Shown here: piece after piece, positions 1 to 7,280 of the stretch
Numbering within the stretch: position 1 is the first letter of the stretch
Layout of the letters: each line of letters begins with the position of its first letter
Assembly: GCA_963720675.1 (NCBI GenBank)
Contig: CAVRGH010000005.1
Location: 310,001-374,000, forward strand
Reading direction: 5' to 3'
Origin: JALHSW01 sp963720675
Lineage (GTDB): Bacteria; Actinomycetota; Acidimicrobiia; IMCC26256; PALSA-555
DNA length: 64,000 bases
Made by a program: the position numbers and the translations under genes
The notes under the pieces: generated by a model
What the model was told of the DNA's origin: nothing
What the model saw: the letters and a program-made list of their open reading frames with translations, nothing else
Database searches by the model: none

Positions 1-86
1 TCGATCATGCGGGAGCACCGGTCATCGAGGGCGATAGTAGGTTCGCCGCAGTGGTCAGCCCTCCTAGCGGCAACTTGGCGAGCGGG

Positions 87-761
87 ATGCTCGAAGGAAA
101 GGTCGCGGTCGTCACGGGCGCGGAGCGTCCGCTCGCCGCGGGGCTCAGCGCGGCACTGCGCACCGCCGGCGCGGCGGTCGGCGAGGTGTCGAGCGACGAC
201 CTGCACGCACGCGATCGCACCGAAGCCGCGTTCGCGCGCTCGGTCCAGGAGCTCGGCGGGCCGATCGACATCGTGGTGCACGCGGCGATGCCGGAGATCG
301 CGTTCGAGGCGATCGACTTCGAGCAGGTCGACGACGCGCGCTGGGAGGCGGTGTGGGAGGTGACGATGGGCTCGGCCATCCACGCCCTGCAGCTCGGCTT
401 CGAGCAGATGCGCGGACGCGGTGGCCGGTTCGTGTTCGTGACCCCGACGGTGTCGATGTCGGGCGCAGCGCGGCTGGTGCCGTACACGACCGCAGTCGAA
501 GGGGTCCGCCTGCTCGCCAAGTCGGCGGCGCGGCAGTGGGGTCCCGACGGGATCACCGTGAACTGCCTCGCGCCCGCGCCGGAACACGTCCCGATCGGTG
601 TGGTGAGCACCGACGTCTCGTTGGCGCCGGCGGCCCTCGGCGGGCCCGGCGACGCGGAGCTCGATCTCGGTCCGGTGGCGGTCTTCCTGGCGAGCGACGC
701 CTCCCACGCCCTCACCGGCGCGACGTTGTGCGCCGACGGCGGCGTCTGGATGGCCCCGTGA
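87..761 (+). CDS. Atypical short-chain dehydrogenase/reductase (SDR) family protein
   Basis: The fold is a classical SDR of about 224 residues, and the C-terminal half is typical of the family (ITVNCLAPAP, then a GGV end). The key sites are degraded. The glycine-rich cofactor loop TGxxxGxG reads TGAERPLAAG, and the YxxxK catalytic motif reads YTTAV, so the lysine is missing. It may therefore be a non-catalytic subunit or a diverged reductase. I chose ATG 87, which gives the usual MLEGKVAVVTG start; a GTG at 51 is in frame. The next SDR gene overlaps it by 4 bases, so the two are probably translated together and may form a mixed oligomer. SDR family is certain; substrate is unknown. Confidence 0.8.
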   Translation: MLEGKVAVVTGAERPLAAGLSAALRTAGAAVGEVSSDDLHARDRTEAAFARSVQELGGPIDIVVHAAMPEIAFEAIDFEQVDDARWEAVWEVTMGSAIHALQLGFEQMRGRGGRFVFVTPTVSMSGAARLVPYTTAVEGVRLLAKSAARQWGPDGITVNCLAPAPEHVPIGVVSTDVSLAPAALGGPGDAELDLGPVAVFLASDASHALTGATLCADGGVWMAP

Positions 762-1535
762 CCGTCGCGTCGGAGCCCCTGGCCGGACGTACCGCGATCG
801 TCACCGGCGCGGGCCAGGGCGTGGGGGAGGGGATCGCCCGGGCGCTGGCCTCGGGTGGCGCGAACGTCGTCGTCGCGGCTCGCCGTGCGGAGACCGGTGA
901 GCCGGTGGCCGCGGCGATCCGGGACCGGGGCGAGGAAGCCGTCTGCATCGTCACCGACGTGACGAAGCGCGCATCGATGGCGAGCTGCGTCGAGGAGACG
1001 GTGGGTCGCTACGGCGGCCTCGAGATCATGGTGCACAACGCGTTCCGCGGCGGCACGAACCACCGGCTCGAAGAGCTGTCGCAGGAGCTGTGGGAGCAGA
1101 ACTCACGCACGGCGGTGTGGGGTTCGTACTACAGCGCGGTGCTGGCCTTTCCGCACCTGCGCGCCGCCGGCGCGAGGGGTCGGCTGATCCTCATCACCTC
1201 GCCGTCCGGCGTCGAGGGGAGCGTGAACATCCCGATCTACTCGCCGGTGAAGGCCGCCCAGCGCGCCGATCGCGAAGAGCTTGTCGCGCGAGTGGGGTGA
1301 GCACGGCATCACGGTGAACTGCGTCGCACCCGTCGCGGAGACCCCTGCACTCACCTCCGCGTTCGAGCGGAACCCGGTGCTGAAGGAGCGCATCGAGGCG
1401 CGCACCTCGTTGCGTCGCATCGGCGATCCCGAGCACGACATCGGCGCAGTCGCCCGGTTCCTCGCGAGCGACGATGCGGGCTACGTCACCGGGCAGACGA
1501 TCGTCTGCGACGGCGGCAGCTTCATGGGCCTGTGA
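758..1535 (+). CDS. SDR family oxidoreductase, frameshifted as read
   Basis: NAD(P)-dependent SDR. It has the Rossmann motif TGAGQGVGEG near the N-terminus and the catalytic YSPVK motif about 160 residues in. After that the frame changes near base 1267: the part ending in GGSFMGL (1281-1535) is one frame over. Removing one C in front of the GATC at about 1267 restores a continuous protein of about 258 residues. The GTG start at 758 overlaps the stop of the previous SDR. Unlike its upstream partner it keeps all active-site residues, so it is probably the catalytic member of the pair. Substrate unknown; probably a hydroxyacyl-CoA or alcohol. Confidence 0.82.
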
Positions 1536-1566
1536 GCCCGAGGTCGCTGATGCCGATGGGACTCGG

Positions 1567-2103
1567 ATGACCTGGCTCCCGGAGCTGGCTCCGGACTCGC
1601 CGGGCGCGACCGGGTTCGATCGGGTGTTCGGCCTGCGCCCCGACCTGTACGGGCCCTTCCGCGAGTTCTACGCCGTGTTCTGGCGCGACCGCCTCGTCGA
1701 TCCGGTGGTGCTCGAGCTCTGTCGGCTGCGCGTCGCACAGCTGCTCGGCTGCGAGCGCGAGCTCGTCGTCCGGTACGCGCCCGAGGGGGGCGAGACGGTG
1801 AGCGAGGAGCAGGTGGGCGCGCTGTCGCAATGGCCCACGTCGGACCGCTTCGATGCTCCCCAACGCGCCGCGCTCGCGTTCGCCGAGCAGTTCGTGATCG
1901 ATCCGAAGGGCATCCGGGGGCCGGTGCGCGACGAGCTGCGCGCGCAGTTCGAGCTCCCGGAGGTCGTGGCGCTCACGGAGGCGCTCGCGCTGTTCGACGG
2001 GTTCACGCGGTTCCGACTCGTCCTCGGTGTCGACGGCGCCGACGCCGGCGCGGAAGGTCGCGTGCGGGTCGATCCCTCCAGACCCGACGCGCCGCTACCC
2101 TGA
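1567..2103 (+). CDS. Carboxymuconolactone decarboxylase-like (AhpD-fold) protein without the CxxC pair
   Basis: An all-helical protein of about 178 residues with the pattern of the carboxymuconolactone decarboxylase / AhpD superfamily (LELCRLRVAQLLGCERE, followed by a hydrophobic helix ending in FTRFRLVLG). In AhpD-type peroxidase partners this position carries CxxC. Here it is CERE, so the redox pair is absent and a disulfide reductase role is unlikely. The start is ATG 1567, with the preceding SDR ending at 1535. It is followed within 5 bases by a second member of the same superfamily that does carry CxxC, which suggests a functional pair. Exact reaction unknown. Confidence 0.7.
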   Translation: MTWLPELAPDSPGATGFDRVFGLRPDLYGPFREFYAVFWRDRLVDPVVLELCRLRVAQLLGCERELVVRYAPEGGETVSEEQVGALSQWPTSDRFDAPQRAALAFAEQFVIDPKGIRGPVRDELRAQFELPEVVALTEALALFDGFTRFRLVLGVDGADAGAEGRVRVDPSRPDAPLP

Positions 2104-2107
2104 GCCC

Positions 2108-2638
2108 ATGGCAGCCGACCGGTCCGACCAGGGAGCCCCGGGCGAGTCCGATGACGCGATCAGCGGGAGCGTGCTGGCCGAGCAGCCCGAGGCGCTCATG
2201 CGGTTCCTCGAGCTCTACGGCACCCTGTGGAGTCACGGGCGCCTCCCGCAGTCGGTGAAGGAGGTCGCCCGCCTCCGGAACGCCAGGGTGACCGACTGCG
2301 CGTACTGCCGGAACGTCCGCTTCGAGGGCGCGGTCGCCGACGGGCTGACCGAGGACCGGGTCGCCCGCATCGACGACGACTACGCGTCGGCCGACGAGCT
2401 CACCGAGCGCGAGAAGGTCGCGATCCGCTTCACCGACCGCTTCCTCCGAGCACCGGGGGCCCTGAGCGATCAGGACCGCGGCGCGTTGCTGGCGCACTTC
2501 GACGCCGGCGAGATGGTCGAGCTCGCGGCGGGAGTCGCGCTGTTCATGGGCTTCTCGAAGATCGCGGTCGCGCTCGGCCCGCCGCCCGAGATGCCGACGA
2601 CGGTCGTCCCCACCCCCGACTGGCCGCCCCGGGGATAG
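2108..2638 (+). CDS. Carboxymuconolactone decarboxylase / AhpD-like protein with CxxC
   Basis: A 176-residue AhpD-fold protein. The motif CAYC (TDCAYCRNVR), at about residue 70, is the redox pair seen in AhpD-like alkylhydroperoxidase partners. The helix with GVALFMGFSKIAVALG matches the C-terminal core of the family. ATG 2108 is preceded by the end of the first CMD-like gene, so they are transcribed together. The likely role is peroxide or disulfide chemistry, or a small-ring decarboxylase; the family is too broad to decide. Only 14 bases separate its stop from the convergent acyl-CoA synthetase gene, and I see no hairpin there. Confidence 0.75.
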   Translation: MAADRSDQGAPGESDDAISGSVLAEQPEALMRFLELYGTLWSHGRLPQSVKEVARLRNARVTDCAYCRNVRFEGAVADGLTEDRVARIDDDYASADELTEREKVAIRFTDRFLRAPGALSDQDRGALLAHFDAGEMVELAAGVALFMGFSKIAVALGPPPEMPTTVVPTPDWPPRG

Positions 2639-2652
2639 CCCGAGATCGAGCG

Positions 2653-4092
2653 TCAGTCGGCGTCGCCGAGCAGGTCGACCTTGACCTGACGGCGGAGGAT
2701 CTTGCCGGTCGCGGTCTGGGGGAGGTCGTCGCTCACCCGGATGAGGTCGGGGGTCTTGAGCGAGCCGAGCCGTTCCTTCACCCACGCCTGCAGCTCGCCG
2801 GAGTCGACCGACGCGCCCGATCGCAGCGAGATCATCGCCCCGATGCGCTCGCCCCACTCCTCGTCGGGGATGCCCACCGCCGCGGCCGAGTCGACCGCGG
2901 GGTGCTCCAGCAGCACGTCCTCGATCTCGGCGGGTGCGATGTTCTCGCCACCGCGGATGATGGTGTCGTCGCCGCGGCCCTCGATGAAGACGAAGCCGTC
3001 GGCGTCGACGCGTCCGCGGTCACCCGTCGGCAACCAGCCGTCGTCGTGCCGTTGCGAGCCCCGCCCGACGTACTCGCCCGAGACCTGATCACCGCGGACG
3101 AGCACCTCGCCGTTGTCGCCGGTGGAGCACTCGCGCCCGTCTTCGTCGACGACGCGCACCTCGATGCCCGGGACCGGCCGACCCGCCGACGCGAGGCGTG
3201 CCCGCACTGCGGGGTCGGAGCTCTCGAACGCGGTGCGGTGGTCGTCGGGACCGAGCACCGTGACGGTGCTGCTCGTCTCGGTGAGCCCGTACGCGTTGAC
3301 GAAGCCCGTGTCGGGGAGCAGGTGCAGCGCGCGCTCCAGGACGGGCGCGGGGAGGCGCGCGCCACCGTAGGAGAGCGCGCGCAGCGACGTCGGGGTGGCA
3401 TCGGGGTCGTCGTCGAGGATGGCAACGATCCGGGCGAGCATGGTCGGCACGAGGAACGCGTGCGTGATGTGCTCTTCGCGCGCGACGCGGAGCCATTCGG
3501 CGGCATCGAAGCGGGGGAGCGGGACGACGCGCCGCCCGGCGTAGGTGCTCGTGAGGACGGCCGTCACGCCGGCGATGTGGAACGGCGGCACCGCGACGAG
3601 GACGGCCTCGTCCTCGTCGGCGGACGCGAACTCCATCGTGTTGAACTGATATGCGAGCAGCTGCGAGTGCTCGAGCACGGCAGCCTTGGGCTCCGCCGAC
3701 GTGCCGCTCGTGAACAGGAGCACTGCCGGGCGCTCGGGGGCGTCCACGAAGGCCAGCCCCGGCGCCGCGGGGAGCTCGAGCCACGAGGTGTCCCCGACCT
3801 CGGCCGGGCGGAGCCGGTGGAGCAGCTCGAGGCGGGCCGCCTCGGGCAGGCGGAAGTTCAGGGGCGCGTAGGAGACGCCGGCCCAGGCCGCACCGAAGAG
3901 CGCGGCCGGGACGACCGGGCTCGTCTCGGACACCAGGGCGAGCGTGTGCGGTTCAGCACCCGCGAGCCGGGCGCCGATCGCCGTCGCGTGGTCACGCATG
4001 CGGGCGAACGAGATGCCGTCGTGCCGTGCGCCGAACGCGATCCGGTCGGCGAGGCCGTCGGCGGCCATGTCGAGGAGCATCGCCACGTTCAT
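2653..4092 (-). CDS. Class I adenylate-forming enzyme, acyl-CoA synthetase
   Basis: ANL-superfamily ligase of 479 residues, which forms an acyl-AMP and then an acyl-CoA. Visible motifs are the P-loop-like LLFTSGTSAEPKAAVLEH, the A5 motif NAYGLTET, the hinge-region motif LPTGDRG, and a C-terminal PQTATGKILRR that carries the catalytic lysine. It is short for the family (usually 500-560), mainly because the N-terminal domain is trimmed. It is the last gene of a minus-strand unit with a crotonase and two small Cys-rich proteins upstream. Its start codon lies inside a three-copy tandem repeat that fills the intergenic spacer. The acyl substrate cannot be read from the sequence. Confidence 0.88.
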   Translation of the reverse strand: MNVAMLLDMAADGLADRIAFGARHDGISFARMRDHATAIGARLAGAEPHTLALVSETSPVVPAALFGAAWAGVSYAPLNFRLPEAARLELLHRLRPAEVGDTSWLELPAAPGLAFVDAPERPAVLLFTSGTSAEPKAAVLEHSQLLAYQFNTMEFASADEDEAVLVAVPPFHIAGVTAVLTSTYAGRRVVPLPRFDAAEWLRVAREEHITHAFLVPTMLARIVAILDDDPDATPTSLRALSYGGARLPAPVLERALHLLPDTGFVNAYGLTETSSTVTVLGPDDHRTAFESSDPAVRARLASAGRPVPGIEVRVVDEDGRECSTGDNGEVLVRGDQVSGEYVGRGSQRHDDGWLPTGDRGRVDADGFVFIEGRGDDTIIRGGENIAPAEIEDVLLEHPAVDSAAAVGIPDEEWGERIGAMISLRSGASVDSGELQAWVKERLGSLKTPDLIRVSDDLPQTATGKILRRQVKVDLLGDAD

Positions 4093-4129
4093 GGCTGTCG
4101 GTTCATGGCTTTCGGTTCATGGCTGTCGG
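4088..4129. repeat. Three tandem 14-bp repeats over a start codon
   Basis: The unit TTCATGGCTGTCGG occurs three times head to tail (4088-4101, 4102-4115, 4116-4129); the middle copy has one change. On the minus strand each unit carries an ATG, at 4092, 4106 and 4120. Because 14 is not a multiple of three, the three ATGs are in different frames, and only the one at 4092 opens the synthetase. The array fills nearly the whole spacer between the crotonase stop and the synthetase start. Confidence 0.9.
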
Positions 4130-4130
4130 C

Positions 4131-5198
4131 TCACGTGGTGTCGGCGCATACGAGGGACTCTGCGATCTCCTGGACCCGCTCGTCGAGCTCGGCGCGGGGG
4201 ACGACGTCGTCGGCGAGGCCCCATTCGTGGGCCGTGGCCGCGGGGATCGTACCGTCGTCGAGCAGGAGCTCCAGCACCCGTGCCGGAGTGGCGCGGCGGG
4301 CGATCGACACCGTCCCGCCCGCCCCGGGGATGAGGCCGAGCCCGAGCTCCGGGAGGCCGATGCGCGCGTCGTCGGCCGCGACCACCCGGCCCGCGAACGC
4401 CGGGAGCTCGATGCCTGCACCCAGGCAGGCGCCGTGGAGCGCCACCACCAGCCGAGGCGCGAGCTGGTGGAGCCGCCAGGCGACGGAGCGGGCGAGCCGG
4501 ACGACGTGGGCGGTCGCCGGGTCGGGGAGCGTGCCGAAGGTGTCGAGGTCGCCCCCCGAGCAGAACGACCGCCCGTCACCCCGCAGCACGACCGGCCCCG
4601 GCCGGGCCATGGCCTCGCCGAGCGCGACGTGCAGCTCGTCGCGCATCCGCGCGTCGACCGCGTTGTGGCGCCCCGGACGGGTCAACGTGATGCGGGTGAT
4701 CGGGCCGTCCTGCTCGACGGCGACGCGTGGTGCCGTGGCATCCGTCGGGTCGACCGACCGAGGCGGGTGCGCGGCTCGCCAGCGCGCGAACTCCGGGCTC
4801 CCGAGCAGCATCGAGTACGCGGCGGACTCGTTCGTGAGTCCGGTCCACACGACCCGGTCCGGATCGCGGTCGTCGCGGGAGTGAGCATCGCGCAACAGGA
4901 GCGCAGCGGTGACCGCGGCGTGCGGGGCTCCGGCGAAGGCTTCGCACCATCGCTGCGCGAGTGCCAGGTCGTCGGCGGCGAGGTCGAATGCCGCGGCGAG
5001 GGGGCGGGGCGCGCCGATCGCGAGCGTGAGGGCCGGGATGCCCCGAAGCGTCGCGTGCACGGCGTCGGGGTCCGGCGCGGTGCGCCAGTCACCGTCGACG
5101 CGCAGCAGCAGCGGCTCGCCGACCTGCTCCCCGACGGCCGCCTCGATCGCGGGCGGCCCCGCACGGAGGAGCCGGGCGTCGAGCTCGACGACGCCCAT
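4131..5198 (-). CDS. Enoyl-CoA hydratase/isomerase family protein with N-terminal extension
   Basis: A 355-residue protein. The last 220 residues are a crotonase domain: the oxyanion-hole region SFCSGGDLDTFG, a second glycine-rich stretch LHGACLGAGIELPAF, and the active-site segment IGLPELGLGLIPGAGGT. The first catalytic Glu position (PEL) is kept. The N-terminal 140 residues do not look like crotonase; they contain a weak second crotonase-like pattern (LAIGAPRPLAAAFDLAADDLALA), so this may be a degenerate duplicated domain. It belongs to a minus-strand unit with two desulforedoxin-like genes upstream and an acyl-CoA synthetase downstream. Likely role: hydration or isomerisation of an acyl-CoA formed by the synthetase. 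Confidence 0.82.
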   Translation of the reverse strand: MGVVELDARLLRAGPPAIEAAVGEQVGEPLLLRVDGDWRTAPDPDAVHATLRGIPALTLAIGAPRPLAAAFDLAADDLALAQRWCEAFAGAPHAAVTAALLLRDAHSRDDRDPDRVVWTGLTNESAAYSMLLGSPEFARWRAAHPPRSVDPTDATAPRVAVEQDGPITRITLTRPGRHNAVDARMRDELHVALGEAMARPGPVVLRGDGRSFCSGGDLDTFGTLPDPATAHVVRLARSVAWRLHQLAPRLVVALHGACLGAGIELPAFAGRVVAADDARIGLPELGLGLIPGAGGTVSIARRATPARVLELLLDDGTIPAATAHEWGLADDVVPRAELDERVQEIAESLVCADTT

Positions 5199-5205
5199 CG
5201 AGTGC

Positions 5206-5349
5206 TCAGTCCGAGGACGGCAGCGGCTTTGCCGTGGCGATCTCCATCGGCTGCCCGTGGCAGACGAGCTCGCCGTCGCCGGCCTTGGTGACGAGCACCG
5301 TGACCTCGCACTCGCTGCACTGGTAGCGCTTGCCCAGGAGGTTGGCCAT
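5206..5349 (-). CDS. Small desulforedoxin-like metal protein, Cys3-His type
   Basis: A 47-residue protein starting at ATG 5349. The pattern YQCSECEVTVLVTKAG, then VCHGQPM, matches desulforedoxin and the N-terminal domain of desulfoferrodoxin, which bind one iron or zinc through CxxC and a later CC pair. Here the second cysteine of the pair is a histidine (CH), giving a predicted Cys3-His site. It lies 5 bases after a similar 41-residue gene with the full four cysteines and 7 bases before the crotonase gene, so all are probably one transcript. Possible roles are electron transfer or zinc-mediated protein contact; neither is proven. Confidence 0.7.
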   Translation of the reverse strand: MANLLGKRYQCSECEVTVLVTKAGDGELVCHGQPMEIATAKPLPSSD

Positions 5350-5354
5350 GGCGC

Positions 5355-5480
5355 TCAGGCCTCCCGCGGGGCCAGCGGCTCGCCGCAGCACGACACGTCG
5401 GCGTCGGTGGCCTTCACGACGATGATCTCGGTCCCGCACTTCGCACATTGCAGGCGTGCGCCCACAGCGGTAGGTGACAT
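5355..5480 (-). CDS. Small desulforedoxin-like metal protein, four-Cys type
   Basis: A 41-residue protein starting at ATG 5480. It has CAKC and CCGEPL, separated by about 15 residues, the exact layout of desulforedoxin (CxxC...CC followed by G-x-x-M/L). Desulforedoxin binds a single iron with these four cysteines as a homodimer. This one and its neighbour at 5206-5349 differ at the fourth ligand, so they could form a mixed dimer. It is the first gene of the minus-strand unit. The divergent crotonase gene starts 58 bases away, so the promoters of both units must lie in 5481-5538, where I see no clear -10/-35 pair. Confidence 0.68.
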   Translation of the reverse strand: MSPTAVGARLQCAKCGTEIIVVKATDADVSCCGEPLAPREA

Positions 5481-5538
5481 GTCGGTCAGACTAGCGAAAT
5501 GACCTCCCCGTCCAGTCCTTCCGACGACACCGGCCCGA

Positions 5539-6420
5539 GTGATCTCGACCTGCGTAGACCTGACGTTGCCCGACCTGACGTTGGAGGTCCGAGACCGGGT
5601 AGCGGTGATCACCCTCGATCGACCCGAGCAGCGCAACGCCTTCACCGGCGCGATGGGCGAGTCGCTCGGTCGAGCCTACGAGCGCTGTGATCTCGACGAC
5701 GAGATCCGGGCCGTGGTGCTCACCGGCGCCGGCGACGCCTTCTGCGCCGGCGCCGACCTGGGGAGCGGCGGCGCGACCTTCGGTGCCGTCGGCGACGACG
5801 ACGAGGCGACGAAGCCGTTCACCTCCTCCCCGGTGCGGCCACGCGCCTGGGAGATCCGAAAGCCGGTGATCGCGGCGATGAACGGCCACGCGATCGGGAT
5901 CGGCATGACGCTCGCCCTGCACTGTGACCTGCGGATCATGGCCACCGGGGCGAAGTACGGCATCGTGCAGGTGCGTCGTGGGGTGCTCGGCGACGCGCAC
6001 TCGCACTGGACGCTGCCGCGCGTGGCCGGGTTCGCGCACGCAGCCGACATCCTCCTGACCGGCCGCCACTTCAGCGCGGAGGAGGCTGTCGCGATGGGGA
6101 TCGCGAAGCAGGCGCTCCCGCCCGCCGCCGTGCTCGCCGCCGCGCTCGCCATCGCGGATGACATCGCGGTGAACACCGCGCCCCTGTCGGTGGCGCTGAG
6201 CAAGAAGATCCTCTGGTCGGACCCGCCGCTCTCCGCCGAGGAGACCGACCGGCTCGAGACGGAGTACCACCGGGTCGTGATGGGGCGCGAGGACGCGCAG
6301 GAAGGTGTGCTCGCGTACCTCGAGCGGCGACCGCCGCAGTGGACGCTCAGCCCGACCCGGGACTGGCCGACGCGGGATTGGCCGAGTCAGGACCGGCCCG
6401 ACCGGCCAGCGGGAGCTTGA
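5539..6420 (+). CDS. Enoyl-CoA hydratase/isomerase family protein, catalytic Glu positions altered
   Basis: Crotonase-fold protein of 293 residues. The substrate-binding segments DAFCAGADLGSGG and MNGHAIGIGMTLALHCDLRI are clear. At the place of the two catalytic glutamates the sequence reads IVQVRRGVLGDAHSHWTLP, with neither Glu. It may not be a hydratase; related crotonases act as isomerases, thioesterases or dehalogenases. The GTG at 5539 is the only reasonable start. The C-terminus carries short tandem repeats (TRDWP twice, then SQDRP). The last 74 bases overlap the convergent amidohydrolase gene. Substrate unknown. Confidence 0.8.
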   Translation: MISTCVDLTLPDLTLEVRDRVAVITLDRPEQRNAFTGAMGESLGRAYERCDLDDEIRAVVLTGAGDAFCAGADLGSGGATFGAVGDDDEATKPFTSSPVRPRAWEIRKPVIAAMNGHAIGIGMTLALHCDLRIMATGAKYGIVQVRRGVLGDAHSHWTLPRVAGFAHAADILLTGRHFSAEEAVAMGIAKQALPPAAVLAAALAIADDIAVNTAPLSVALSKKILWSDPPLSAEETDRLETEYHRVVMGREDAQEGVLAYLERRPPQWTLSPTRDWPTRDWPSQDRPDRPAGA

Positions 6421-7279
6421 ACACGCGAGCCGCGTTGTCCCGCAGGAACTTCGGCCACACGTGCTCGCGGAACGCGACCGCCGGGAGCTGCTCGAAGATG
6501 GTGTCGTACGACAGCCCCATCGGGAAGTAGCCCGCGAAGATCACCTTGTCGGCCCCGCGCGTGTTCGCGTACTCCACGATCTCGCTCGGGTAGTACTTCG
6601 GTGCGAACGCGCTGGTGGAGTAGTAGAGGCCCGGCCACTTGAGCATCAGCTTGACCGCGAGGTCCGCCCACGGCTCGGCACCGTGGCGCATCACGACGGT
6701 GAGGTCGGGGAACTCGTAGCAGACGGTGTCGAGGCACTCGACCCGCTGGGGAGCGAAGGGCACCCGTGGGCCGGGGATGCCGACCGTGAGCAGGATGGGG
6801 ATGCCCAGCTCGACGCAGGCCGCGTAGATCGGGAACCACGCCGGGTCGTCGTACGCACGCTGCGGGAAGGTCCCGGCGCCGAAGGACATCGCGCCCACGA
6901 CGCCCCACTCGTCGACTGCCTCGCGCAGCGCCCGGACCGACGCGGTGATCGCGTTCGGGTCGACGTCGACCGTGCCCGAGAGCCGGTCGGGATGCGTACG
7001 TAGTGCCGCGAGCCCGGGCTCGTTCGCCGCGGAGACCCCGACGAGTGCGTGCTCGACGTCGAAGCGGTCCATCTCCGAGAGCACGGCCGCGATCGGGTCG
7101 TCGGCGAACCGGGCGTCGGGGAGGTTCTTGAACATGTACGACGCCGGGTGCGCGAACCCCTCGAGCGACTCGCGGTCCTTGAGGAGCGGGCGCAGCTGGT
7201 CACGCCACGACTCGTCGCCCGGCGCGGGTGGGAGCGCGACCATCGTGTCCACCACGCGGATCCCGAGCGCGTTGCTCAT
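6347..7279 (-). CDS. Amidohydrolase-2 family protein with degenerate metal site
   Basis: A TIM-barrel amidohydrolase (PF04909-type) of 310 residues. In the family the N-terminal strand normally carries DxHxH; here it is VVDTMVAL, so the aspartate is kept and the histidines are gone. A histidine remains in VMRHGAEPW. The usual C-terminal metal aspartate segment (GSDxP) reads AGYFPMG. The enzyme may lack a metal or use another chemistry, such as non-hydrolytic decarboxylation. It is translated just downstream of the phosphotransferase gene (1 base between stop and start), on the minus strand. Function unknown. Confidence 0.75.
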   Translation of the reverse strand: MSNALGIRVVDTMVALPPAPGDESWRDQLRPLLKDRESLEGFAHPASYMFKNLPDARFADDPIAAVLSEMDRFDVEHALVGVSAANEPGLAALRTHPDRLSGTVDVDPNAITASVRALREAVDEWGVVGAMSFGAGTFPQRAYDDPAWFPIYAACVELGIPILLTVGIPGPRVPFAPQRVECLDTVCYEFPDLTVVMRHGAEPWADLAVKLMLKWPGLYYSTSAFAPKYYPSEIVEYANTRGADKVIFAGYFPMGLSYDTIFEQLPAVAFREHVWPKFLRDNAARVFKLPLAGRAGPDSANPASASPGSG

Positions 7280-7280
7280 C

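Noticed and set aside
1..50. A promoter in the first 50 bases
   Set aside because: TAGTAG-like stretches exist, but no -35 partner with sensible spacing, and the upstream part of the region is outside the window.
2227..4884. An open frame of 885 codons on the plus strand
   Set aside because: It runs antisense to the acyl-CoA synthetase and crotonase genes, its translation is Arg/Gly/His-rich and matches no fold, and the minus-strand genes have clear family motifs. It is a by-product of high GC.
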